A stretch of 64,000 nucleotides of DNA from Nymphaea colorata (taxonomy: Eukaryota > Streptophyta > Magnoliopsida > Nymphaeales > Nymphaeaceae). The position numbers and the translations under genes are program-made. Below the pieces are notes generated by a model. That model did not search any database. It was given only the letters and a program-made list of their open reading frames with translations, and was not told the DNA's origin. Every line of letters begins with the position of its first letter. Position 1 is the stretch's first letter. The stretch lies in assembly GCF_008831285.2 (NCBI RefSeq), contig NC_045139.1:17840354-17904353 (forward strand), given 5' to 3'. Below, piece after piece: positions 32,330 through 41,847 of this stretch.

Positions 32330-33960
32330 TTCCTCCAAGTAGATAAAAAGGAAACAGCATGACTGAGCGATAGATGAGGAAAGAGAATTTACTCGTGACC
32401 TCCTTATAAGCCAGTCACTTGCTGAGAGGACCCGGAGAGTGTTTGGTACAGTTATCGGTCGTTCTTCTTTCTCCATGTCACCTGGATTCCTTCTTTTCAA
32501 TATTTATCTACTGGCTGGGGCAGGGTCCACTTCCCTTGCTTTTTCCAATAATTAAGGGCTACTTGCTTTGTACATTAGCTTTCAAAAGGTTTCTCATGGG
32601 GATCATGAGCTGACGTGCAGGAAAAGCCCTCTTTAGAGCCCTTTTATACAATTATTTTTCAGATTTTTCTTTTCTTGTTTGATCATGTGGGTAGATAAGA
32701 TATAAAGTTTGATTCGATAGAAAAAAAAAATTAAGCTCTTAATCAACCGAGAGTGGTCTTGAAAGTTGAGCCTCTCAACAAAATAAGGTAAGAGTTTGCC
32801 TCAATTTAAGATTAAGATCCCGATGTGACTTGCAGGTAAAGCTTTTCAAAGATCCGATAGTAGTCAGCACGACGGCTTTTTTTTAAAATCAAGCCGAACT
32901 TACCAGGAGATTTCCAGCTCCAGAAAGACCATGATTTCTTTGAAAAAATCAGTTATTACCTCAGAGTAATGTACCTTTAATCACCATGATCATTTTTTTT
33001 TCTATTCTTCATATGTTTTGTCATACCGCACCTCTTCTCTAAAAAACAAAATAAATAACTAAATAAATAAATAAAACAGTTTTTCGAAAATATTGCAATA
33101 AAAAATTGTTTTTCAGAGAAGGAGGTTGCTACCGTAGCAGGTTGCTTTGCTTATAACGTAGCTGACTGAGCTAAGGTCAGCTAAAATCTATATCGTTGGG
33201 TGAATAGGAAGAACATTTTTTCATCCTAATGCCCAAGAAGAAAAGTTTTCTTGTTTTGTGGTAAGATAAAATACTCCTCCTACTCACCTAAAGTTTGTGT
33301 CATTAGTTTGGTTTTCGTTCTATGATTGCTCCTTTCTAGAAAAAAAAAAAGCCATTTTAGTAAAGAGGGATTTTATTTTTTATTTCCTTGCAATGGCTTA
33401 TCTTATAATGCAGTATGTGTTCCTTTTTTATTTTCTTTTTTGTTCATTCCTTCTTAGTGCAATTTTAGTCGTGGTGGAAGCGAATCCCTCGTCAAAGAAT
33501 TATGTGCATTTAGTATCACAGGAAAAAAAAAAAAACAAGTGAATTCATCAACGTGTGGAAAGGAGGATGTCAGTGAAAGTGCATTTTTACCAACGTCTAG
33601 GTCAAAGTGTGGATGAAGGTTCCACTTATTGGACGTTTGGAGGCAAACGCCGCTGCAAATCATCCTTAATCCACCCATGCCAGGCAAATGTCATTGAAAT
33701 TCAGCCTTTACCTATGGCCAAAGTGAATACACCGATAAATAACTATGTTTCATCGACAAGTGTTCATGCTCGCATTGGTGAAGCCGTGAAGGTGCTTTCT
33801 AGTGAAGATTGGACGACGTCTTACCAATTTAAGTAGTACCTAGCCGACGAGAACGCCGCCTTTGTCTTCTATTTCTTTTCCATTGTCCTAAAGTTAAAGC
33901 TTTCCCAGTTAAAGCCAAGACGGATGCATGCCCCAAGAACTTTCCTTTACGAGAAAATAA
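32330..33960. repeat. BURP 5' module copy, exon deleted, interrupted
   Basis: It has the same deletion junction as 18145 (gagaatttact joined to cgtgacctccttataagcc). It continues with promoter (32460-32660), middle part (32800-33000), then the aacgccgcc block, which is split by the insertion at about 33497-33842. Confidence 0.7.
33497..33842 (+). other. Insertion with a 94-codon open frame, unrecognised
   Basis: It interrupts the conserved block between tatgtgcattta and tagccgacgagaacgccgcc. An A-run follows the left edge. The plus frame 33555-33836 starts MERRMSVKVHFYQRLGQS and ends WTTSYQFK. The composition is protein-like and unlike its AT-rich surroundings, so it could be a captured coding piece or part of a retroelement. 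No family was recognised and no clear target duplication was found. Confidence 0.35.
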
Positions 33961-35035
33961 TGACAAACGTACCTTAAAAATTGATAATAATAAAAAATAG
34001 ACCTATTTTCACATCAGTAGTAACGTACGTAAGTGCTGCATGCCGCTTTTAAGTAAATTGGATCTACGGATTTACTAAAAATATGTGTTGGAAACAACGT
34101 TAATGGTTTGTGCTTACTGCCTTTTTCAATTGCATGAAATTAGAAATTAGTGTCCAGGTGCATTTTCTGAATTTTTTTCATACATATTAGGTTCACCTGT
34201 CAATTTTTGACATTTTTTTAGTTTAATTTTTTGAAAGTACATCCTCTGTGTGTGTTTATACATTCTTGCAGTCCTCTTCCAAAAATTTTTCTAATGCTTT
34301 TGTTAGTTTTTCTGTGGATTTTAGTCTTCCGTGGTTTGATCCCACAAGCTCCCTTGATTGAAGCTTCCATTGATTTGAGAAATTTTTATTTGTTTGTTCA
34401 AGATTGTGGAGTTAGTTGCACTACTTAAAATTTCAACTAAAAGTTGCAAGTTTGTAGTGAACATTTGTTTTAGGAGCATTAATCTTTGTTTAAACTAATG
34501 TTTCTCTATTCCATAACTTGTAGATGATTTCAGTGGCTTTGAATGATGTAGCGTTTTCAACACACGCGGTTCTACTGACAGGATTCACAGTTTTGCAAGT
34601 TTTAATCTATGAAGTAATTGGATCATCTAACGAAACCTTCTTTTTTTGCTGTCTTCTCTTGGTTTTCGTGCAGTTTTTATAGATGATGGCTTGTTATCAG
34701 TTTTAATAGACGATGTTTACAACTTTCTAGCGTTTATGTTGTACATTACAAAGGGTTTTATGTAATAACTCTATTATTGAATGGCTTTAAATATTTTTTC
34801 CATGGCTGAATAGAATGTCTATGTGTAGGTGCAGTTTTTGACCATGACAAAAAACGGTCAAAAAATTTTTCCTTGAAAAAATTTTCTTGCCTAACAAACT
34901 AGGCATTTTTTCCTCTTCAAAAAAGTTCGAGACCATCAAACATGGTCTGAAACAAGAAGAATGGAATTTTATCCTTCTGTCATTTTTCCAGGGTAAAATT
35001 ACCTTAAAAAAAGTTTTCCCTCTAAAAAATGGGTG
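33960..35035. other. Unique AT-rich intergenic stretch
   Basis: It does not match the array. It has several short open frames and T-rich tracts but no recognisable coding region. Confidence 0.4.
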
Positions 35036-35430
35036 CCATGGCCTAAATCCAGTTCTGATTCATCATCCTGCCTTCTCCATTGTCGTAAAAGCCCACACCT
35101 AAATTTCCATTGCAAGTAGATCATCAAAAACGTACCTTAAAATTTGACAATAATAAATACACCTAACCTTGCATGTTATTAGTAACATAGTTAAGTTCTT
35201 TAATGGTTAACTCAAGAAGAAAAATTAAATTATTTTTAAAAATTTTAGTTGCCTAGATCAGTGAGTTTTACCGTTTTAAACTCTTAAAAATAGCATGAAA
35301 TTGAAATAATGGCTAGCCGTACTAATACACTTAGATTTTTCTTGAAGAACCTTCTTAAATTATCAAAAAGTTATCGTGTCATAATGAACATTCTCAAACT
35401 AAGAATGTTAGATGGGGAAAGAAAATTTAC

Positions 35431-35472
35431 CAAAGCAGAAAAGAAGAACAAGAAAAGGAAAAAATTGACCAT
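35431..35472 (-). pseudogene. Orphan BURP first exon O4 (in frame)
   Basis: The 42-bp exon reads MVNFFLFLFFFSAL and ends TTG/GTAAAT. The TATA segment is missing upstream. Exons 2 and 3 are absent. Confidence 0.6.
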
Positions 35473-35681
35473 GGTAGCACATAGTTAGAGAGAGATTGGT
35501 ACGATTATCGGCCAATTATTGCATGGCTTTTCTTTCTCTAAGTCACCCGGATTCCATATTTTCAATATTTATCTACTCGCTGGGAGTAGGGTTCACTTCC
35601 CGGCTTGTTCCAATAATTAGCAGCCACTTACATTGTGTGTTAGCTTTCAAAAGGTTTGTCATGGGGTTCACGTGCAGGGAA

Positions 35682-35881
35682 CGGTAGCAAAGAAAAAAAA
35701 TACGTTGGAGAAGTACTAGTTTAAAAATATTTAAATTTGGTGAGACATTTTGTATGTATATAAGAATAAATATTTAAGATTCTTATTTAAAAATAAAGAA
35801 CTTTTAAGAGACTAGTGTGAGCAATCTGAAAAAATAAATGTATAAAAATAGTTCACCGGTCACAATGTGGCTATACCATTG
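35682..35881. mobile_element. 200-bp insertion with near-perfect 8-bp target duplication
   Basis: It is flanked by gcagggaa (35674-35681) and acagggaa (35882-35889). Sister modules have one uninterrupted copy (for example gacgtgcaggaaaagcc at 32612). The ends read cggtagcaaag and, reversed, tcaatggtatagcc. Length and duplication size fit a small non-autonomous DNA transposon such as hAT. Confidence 0.6.
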
Positions 35882-36539
35882 ACAGGGAAAGCCTTCTTTA
35901 GAACACTTTTATACAATTATTTTTTCAGATTTTTCTTTTCTTGTTTGATTTTGTCGGTGGATAAGATCTAAAGTTTCATTCCATAGAAAAAAAAAATGTC
36001 TTTAAAAAAAATGTCTTTAATCAATTGAGAGAGGCCGCTCAAGAGTAAGATGAGCCTCTTAGCAAAATAAGGTGAGAGTTTGCATCAATTTAAGATTAAG
36101 ATCCGGATGATCTGACTTGCACGTAAAGCTTTTCAAAGGATCCGATGGTAGTCAGCACGATGGATTTTTGGAAATTATGCCCAAGTTAAGAGAGATTTTC
36201 AGAAGCTATTTTTTTTAGAAATATCATGACTTCTTTAACAAAAATCAGTTGTTACCTCAGAATAATATGCCTTTAATCACCATGATCATTTTTTCTATTC
36301 TTATGATATCTTCATATGTTTTGTAGCCAAAGTTACCGCGAGATTTTCATAAGCTAAATTTTTTAGAATGATCACGATTTCTTTAAAAAAATCAGTTGTT
36401 ACATAAAATAATGTGTCTTTAATCACCATGATCATTTTTTCTATTCTTACGATATCTTCATATAAAGATTGGTGCATCTGTTTAGAACCTTTCTGGACAT
36501 AAGCTCGTAGATCTGACAATCAAGTTGAAAGATATATGG

Positions 36540-38640
36540 CAGGTCCGCTTCACTTGCTTTTTTTTCTTTCCAATAAATAGCGCTACTTATTTTGTAAATT
36601 AGCTTTCAAAAGGTTGCTTTGGGATGATGGGCTGACGTGTGGGGAAAGCCTTGTCTAGCACCCTCTACACAATTATTTTGCAGATTTTTCTTTGTCTTTT
36701 TTTACGATGAAGTTAGATGGGAGCTAAGGTTTGATTCGACTAAAAAGAATAAGAAGCGTTTGATCAACTGAAAGAGCCCGTAAGTTGACCCTCTCGGCAA
36801 AACGGGGCAAGTGTTTGCCTCAATTTGAGATTAAGATGCCGACCTGACTTGCAAATAAGCTTTTCAAAGATCCCACGGAAGTCAGCATGATGGAATTTTA
36901 GAAATTAAGCGGAACTTACCGGGAGATTCTGGGAAGCTAATTTTTTTTTTTTTGACAAAAATCTTGATTTCATTAAAAAAAAAAGTTGTTATCTCTGAAT
37001 AATGTGCCTTTAATTGCCACGAACATTTTTTATATTCTTACGATATGCTCATAGTTTTGTCATGTAATGGTTGATGCATTTGGTTACCTCACTAAAAAAT
37101 CAAAAAAGAAAGAAAGGCAAAAGATAATTTGAAAAGTACTGCAATAACAATATTGTTTTTAGAAAGGCCGAGGTCGCCTACATCATAGTTGCTTGAGTTA
37201 AGGCGAGCAGGGAGAGTATTTGGTTCTACCATCTAAAAAATTATGTGGTAAAATGAAATACTCTTTCAATTCACTTGATGTGTTGTCAGTTTCGTTAATT
37301 TAAGCGATAAACTCGCCATTTTAGTCAAGAGAGTTCTCTTTTTTTTGTCCGTGCAAAGGAATATATATAATGCAATGTACCTTCTCCTTTTTTATTTTCT
37401 TGTTTCTGAGTGCAATTTTCTTGTTCGAAGTGGTGGAAGCGAACCCCGCCATGAAGCATTATGTACATTAATGCTAACCAACAAAGAACGCTGCATTTGA
37501 AGTTTGTCCTTTATCCAGTTACTGCTAACCGACGAAAGAACGCTGCCTTTGTCCTCTCTCCAATTTTGGTTCATCCTCGTTTCTAAATAATCCACAAGTA
37601 GGAGTTTCAAATGAAGACAAGTTATGGTTTCAGTCGAATTAGGTATTTGAAGCGTGTAGTATGGCTTTTTTCCTCAATTCGCTGATAAAATAAACGCTGA
37701 CATATACTGTGAAAAAAAGGATTTGCATCCCATTTTACCCATATAAATGTACTCTTGCTGTCATATGGAACCTTTTAATTCATCCGCTGCTCTTTACGTT
37801 TAATGCGACTGATCACACATTTATGGGCATAGACACAGATTAATAAATCATGCAAAGATGCTTGGTTACATATACCTTGCACGCTACTGTTTTCCTAAAT
37901 TACTCTTACTACTTACCAAGAAGCCTATGTCATAAATTCTATCAGTTGGATTCTTGTAAGTTTCAGAATTCTCTCTTTAACAGTTAAAACAAGAAAAGGG
38001 TTAAAGGGGGAAACTGGCCATTTTGGTTAGGAGGGAATTTTTTCCTCTGGCAAACGCGTATTTATAGTGCAATATATGTGCTGTTTTTTATTTTCTTGTT
38101 TATTTTCTAGTTTTTCGAAAATTTTCTTGTTCAACGCAACATATGTGCCCTCCTCAAAGCATTACGTACATAATGCTAACCGACACTAAAGCCGCCTTTA
38201 TTCTTTTTCCAGTTCTGATTCATCCTCCTTTCTTCTCCATCGTCCTAAAAGCCAAAAGCCCGGACCTTAATTTCCCTTGCAAGGAAATAATCAGAAACGT
38301 ACCTTAAACATTGACAATAATAAAAAAAAATACACCTAACTTTTCGTATTATTAGCAACATAGTTAAGTTCTTTTATGATTAATCCAAGAAGAATTTTTT
38401 TTTTTAATTTTAATTGCATAGATCAGTAAGTTTTGCCGTTTTAAACTCTAAAAAATAGCATGAAATTGAAATATTGCCTAGCAGTACTAATACACTTAGA
38501 TATTTCTTGAAGAACATTCCTAAATTATCAAAAAGTTGTCGTGTCATAATGTCATTATCTTAAATATTAATAGAAAACTAATTTTTTTGGATATAATATT
38601 TAATCAGTGTATCGGTTGCATTGGGCAAATTAGAACTTAG
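36540..38640. repeat. Two more BURP 5' module fragments, exon absent
   Basis: 36540-37640 carries promoter text, middle part and an aacgctgcc-type block with two units (37465-37560). 37640-37880 matches 27600-27700 and 50040-50230. 37900-38640 carries another block (38180) and distal part. No exon 1 is visible. Confidence 0.65.
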
Positions 38641-39120
38641 ATGAGAAACCAAATCTCAAACCTGCGTATGTTAGATGAATGAATTCATCAAGGAAAATCC
38701 ACGCACATAAAAATATAAGATGCAGTGTAATCAGGCAGCACATTAGCCATGGCTTTTCTACCTGTAAAATTGTATCTAAGCCATCCTCATATATATATAT
38801 ATATATATATAGAAACCATTGGACGGTGTTGAGTTATAAAGGATGAAGCGTGCACATTTTTTTTCATTTGTATGTGCACTCAGTGATGTATTTTTTTCCT
38901 CGAAATTGTGCATTTGGGAAACGAGAAATCAAAGACATGGATAGCAGGAGAGCGCAGCATTTGACATACGTGCTACAGCTGTGGGGTTAGCAATTGGTAG
39001 GCAGGCAATCACTTATGCAAATTTTTGTACTCAATCTTTCTTAAAGAAAGCCAACATGTGTCCGCGGGATAATGGTTTAGGGGTTTGTACGCCCCAAATG
39101 AGCTGCCAAGTCGTTCAGCT
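38640..39120. other. Intron-1-like stretch with TA tract and SINE-like piece
   Basis: A (TA)n tract lies at 38789-38812. A tRNA-like piece follows near 38965-39035. It is the same order as 5560-5960 and 14290-14700. No gene. Confidence 0.45.
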
Positions 39121-39173
39121 GGAGATGGGTTCCTCCACGTAAGATAAAAAGGAAACGGCAAGATTCAACAAAC

Positions 39174-39209
39174 CAGAGCACAAAAGCACAAAGGGAAGAA
39201 ATTGTCCAT
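39174..39209 (-). pseudogene. Orphan BURP first exon O5 (in frame, weak donor)
   Basis: The 36-bp exon reads MDNFFPLCFCAL and ends CTG followed by GTTTGT, a less usual donor. A TATA-like motif (cttataaag on the minus strand, plus 39248-39257) lies upstream. The promoter beyond it is interrupted by the GC-rich element at 39272. Confidence 0.55.
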
Positions 39210-39455
39210 GGCTGCAACTAGCTAGAGCGAAGGGAGTACTGGTAACCCCTTTATAAGCCGGCCACTTGAATAAGGCTGGGCATCGAGCCGAGCCGCCGGC
39301 AGGCCGGCCCGGCCAGGTATGGGCCGGGAAAATCCTGGCCCGGCAGCGGCCCTGTCGGCCCGACTACCGGGCTCCCTTTGACCCTCCTCCTTCCCGTCCC
39401 CTCCCTCTTCCCGTCTCTCCTTCCCCCTTCCCGTCTCTCTCCCCCTTCCCCTTCC

Positions 39456-39653
39456 CAGTTCCCTCTTTCGAAGGATTCGTGGGACGGCGATTGCTCTCTC
39501 CATGATCTCCCCATCCCCATCATCCCTATCCTTGGAACTCTTCTCGGATTGCTGTCGCTTCCCCGAATTCCCACTCCCACCCTTCGTGGATGCCTTATGC
39601 AATCCAGGGTTCTCAAGGGTCTGCTCTAAGTAATCATACTCATCAAAATCCAT
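39456..39653 (-). pseudogene. Captured 5' piece of an RBM39/CC1-like splicing-factor gene
   Basis: From the ATG at 39653 the minus strand reads MDFDEYDYLEQTLENP and then a Lys/Ser/Asp/Arg-rich stretch (EKSSKDRDDGDGE). From memory of the family, plant CC1-like (RBM39-type) splicing factors begin with a very similar MDFDEY..LE.T.ENP followed by an RS-like region. A leader-like sequence precedes the ATG. The RNA-recognition domains are absent. The frame runs on into the transposon arm, so no normal protein is expected. The family call rests on about 16 residues. Confidence 0.45.
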
Positions 39654-39844
39654 CAACCAGCAAAGAAACAGAAGAAAAGGGAAAGCTCGTAGACGGAAAC
39701 CCTCTTTCCGGCCTAGCACACACACACCTTAGCTCCTTTTGGGCGTGTAGGTGCCCTGTGGGGCGCAAGCAACAGACTGAGAGGATGAAGGAAAGGAGCA
39801 GATGGTGGATAGTCCACCTCCTAGATTGCGGCTGCTGCTCTTCA

Positions 39845-40020
39845 CTTCCCGGTACTTCCGACGTCCACTCTTCCCAAACAACCGACTAAACCCATCGCGG
39901 CAGGTCGACGCCGCCTTCCTCGGGCGGGACCGCAACGGCTGGCGAGGCGAGGCTGGCAAGGCCGAAGTCCACGATGCAGGCGTTGCCGAAGCGGTCAAGG
40001 TCGACAGGCAGGAGGAGGGA
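39845..40020 (-). pseudogene. Captured fragment of an LRR receptor-like kinase
   Basis: The minus strand reads DLDRFGNACIVDFGLASL, which matches the activation-segment start (DFG motif) of plant receptor-like kinases. It then jumps to GGVDLPRWV, a TAG stop, and SVVWEEWTSEV. The second part matches the VDLPRWVQSVVREEWT.EV segment I recall from LRR-III receptor-like kinases, so the TAG replaces a glutamine codon. The part between, which holds the substrate-binding loop, is missing. It is a dead captured fragment. Confidence 0.65.
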
Positions 40021-40142
40021 GGTCACCGGGCCGGGCCTAATTTTTGGTGGCCAGGCCCGGTACCCAACCGGGCCCGGCCCGGCAATATTATCGGGCCGGT
40101 TCTAGGCCGGGCTGGCAGGCCAGCCCGATACCCACCCCCTGC

Positions 40143-40660
40143 CTGTCAATTATTGTATGGTTCTTCTTTCTCTATGTCATATGGATTCTTTCCTTTCAAT
40201 ATTTATCTATTGGCTGGAGCAGGATCCTTTTCCCTTGTTTTTTTCAATAATTAGCCGCTACTTATTTTGTACATTTGCTTTTTAAAGGTTGCTCATGGGG
40301 ATTATGAGCTGGCGTGTAGGGAAAGCCTTTTTTAGAACCTTTTTATACAATTATTTTTCAGATTTTTCATGTAGGTAGATAAGATCTAAAGTTTGATTCG
40401 CGAGAAAAAAAAGTTAAGCCTTGAATAAACTGAGAGAGGTCTTCAAAGTTGAGCCTCTCCACAAAATAAGGTAAGAGTTTGCCTCAATTTAAGATTAAGG
40501 TCCCGATGTGACTTGCAGGTAAAGCTTTTCAAAGATCCAACAGTAGTCAGCACGACCGACTTTTAGAAATTAAGCCGAACTTACCGAGAGATTTCCAGAA
40601 GCTAAATTTTTTAGAAAGATCATGATTTCTTTAAAAAAATCAGTTGTCACCTCAGAGTAA
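40143..40660. repeat. Right part of the interrupted BURP 5' module
   Basis: It continues the module from tcaattattgtatgg through tcatgggg..gagctg, gatctaaagtttgattcg and the ctgacttgcaggtaaagc stretch to catgatttctttaaaaaaatcag, then switches to segmental repeat S. Confidence 0.7.
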
Positions 40661-41300
40661 TTTACGGAAGTTTCCTAATGTTATACAGAGTCTGTCCCAC
40701 GTGACCACAGAAAAGTTTCCTAATGTTATACAGAGTCTGTCCCACATGACCACAGAAAAGAAGCGGGATTTTCAGTTTACAAAGGTAATAGTGTAAGGTC
40801 CATGCTTACGCATAGCAGGAACCATAGACACCATACAACCACTATAAATAAAAAAAAAATGAGAGAAACGCCTCTGTTGCAGGTTGTGAAGGCCAATGAC
40901 GAACTGTTTCCTTTTGCTGGCTGACCTCTTTCATGGGCAACAAGTTACAGGGAAAAGCTGCCACCCTTATCATGATGTGGACAGCACTTCAACTTTCTAT
41001 CTCTCTAGATCGCCAAGTTACTTACATTCCTTTGTTGGAAAGTGTTAGCCTCCTGCTAACGTAACTGATTGCAGAGAAAGGGTCATCAGAGAAAGGAACA
41101 CCCTACCCAAGCCCTAACTCACGCATACCAGTCCCTAAAGTCTTTCCTTCATGGAAGGTAAAACACTGAATATTCGTAATGTTTTGCCACTCAGGTCCTT
41201 CGATCAGGTGTCAAGTTATTGCACACACTTTATGAAATTACACCTCCAGAGGTCAATTTTGAAAGCTTTTCTGGAAGAACTAGTAAACGGACTTCAACAT
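40660..41300. repeat. Segmental repeat S, copy 3 (tail only)
   Basis: It matches 10340-10910 and 20220-20720. A 48-bp piece, gtttcctaatgttatacagag through gaccacagaaaa, is tandemly doubled at 40670-40760. It leads into the 3' flank of gene C. Confidence 0.75.
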
Positions 41301-41847
41301 CATAGACCAAACTTAGAAACCAAAGATTCTTCAATCGCTTTGTAAAAAATTTTATAACCCAGTTTTTCAAAAATTTCAACATGTTTAGTCCACTGAATTT
41401 CCAATCCCTGTAAATTCTATGTACTGGATGGCGCAAACCCAGTTTCTTGTCGTCCGAACACACAGAAACGAAGTTTGGGTGGCAAAACAAGGTTTTGCCA
41501 ATCGTTTGAGGGTGGCATCCAAACACAGTCTTAAGCGATTGCACTTCACTTTCCTCGGAGGAGAGAAGAGAAGAGTAGAGAAAAGAAAAGAGAAAAAGGC
41601 TGGTACTAACTGCAAGCAAGCAGGACTTATTGCAATTAAATAACCCCTATGCTCCGGCATCTTCCTTCAGATTTACATCGTAGGTAAACCCAAACTTGAG
41701 GACATACACATACAACAGGAAATTAAAGATACAGTAGTACAACCTAGATACTAGCATCACCATTGCACACACACACACACTAGGCGCTAAGAAAGCATAT
41801 TGGCAGCAAAAACACACAGGGGATTACACCACCTGCATGGGGATATC
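41300..41847 (-). other. 3' flank of BURP gene C
   Basis: Sequence past the stop codon of gene C. Parts match gene B's flank (21280-21360, 21370-21500). The piece 41545-41665 is the source of relics at 17660, 27830, 31830 and 51225. A short (CA)n tract lies at 41764-41781. No gene on the plus strand is recognised. Confidence 0.55.

Larger units (their letters stand above)
35035..36540. repeat. BURP 5' module copies (distal end of one, start of the next), exon O4
   Basis: 35035-35395 is the distal part (gttctgattcatcatcc, aacatagttaag, gttttaccgttttaaactc). A new module starts at 35400 with exon O4, promoter text and middle part, interrupted by a 200-bp insertion. Confidence 0.7.
39272..40143. 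mobile_element. GC-rich non-autonomous transposon with captured gene pieces
   Basis: The ends are imperfect inverted repeats: gctgggcatcgagccgagcc on the left and, reversed, ggtgggtatcgggctggcc on the right. They form part of longer GGCCCGG-rich arms of about 100 bp. This style of end is common in plant hAT elements. The element sits in a BURP module between the TATA region (39250) and the tcaattattgtatgg phrase (40145); about 45 bp of the module is lost there. No clear 8-bp target duplication. Its GC content is far above the surroundings, and its interior holds two gene fragments listed separately. Confidence 0.65.

Noticed and set aside
33297-33542. Hydrophobic 81-codon frame (small membrane protein?)
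   Set aside because: It is T-rich module sequence read through; the equivalent stretch in other modules is not open.
39222-39725. 167-codon minus-strand open frame as a real gene
   Set aside because: It fuses transposon arm, a captured leader and a splicing-factor-like start, and ends in the arm. It has no complete domain.
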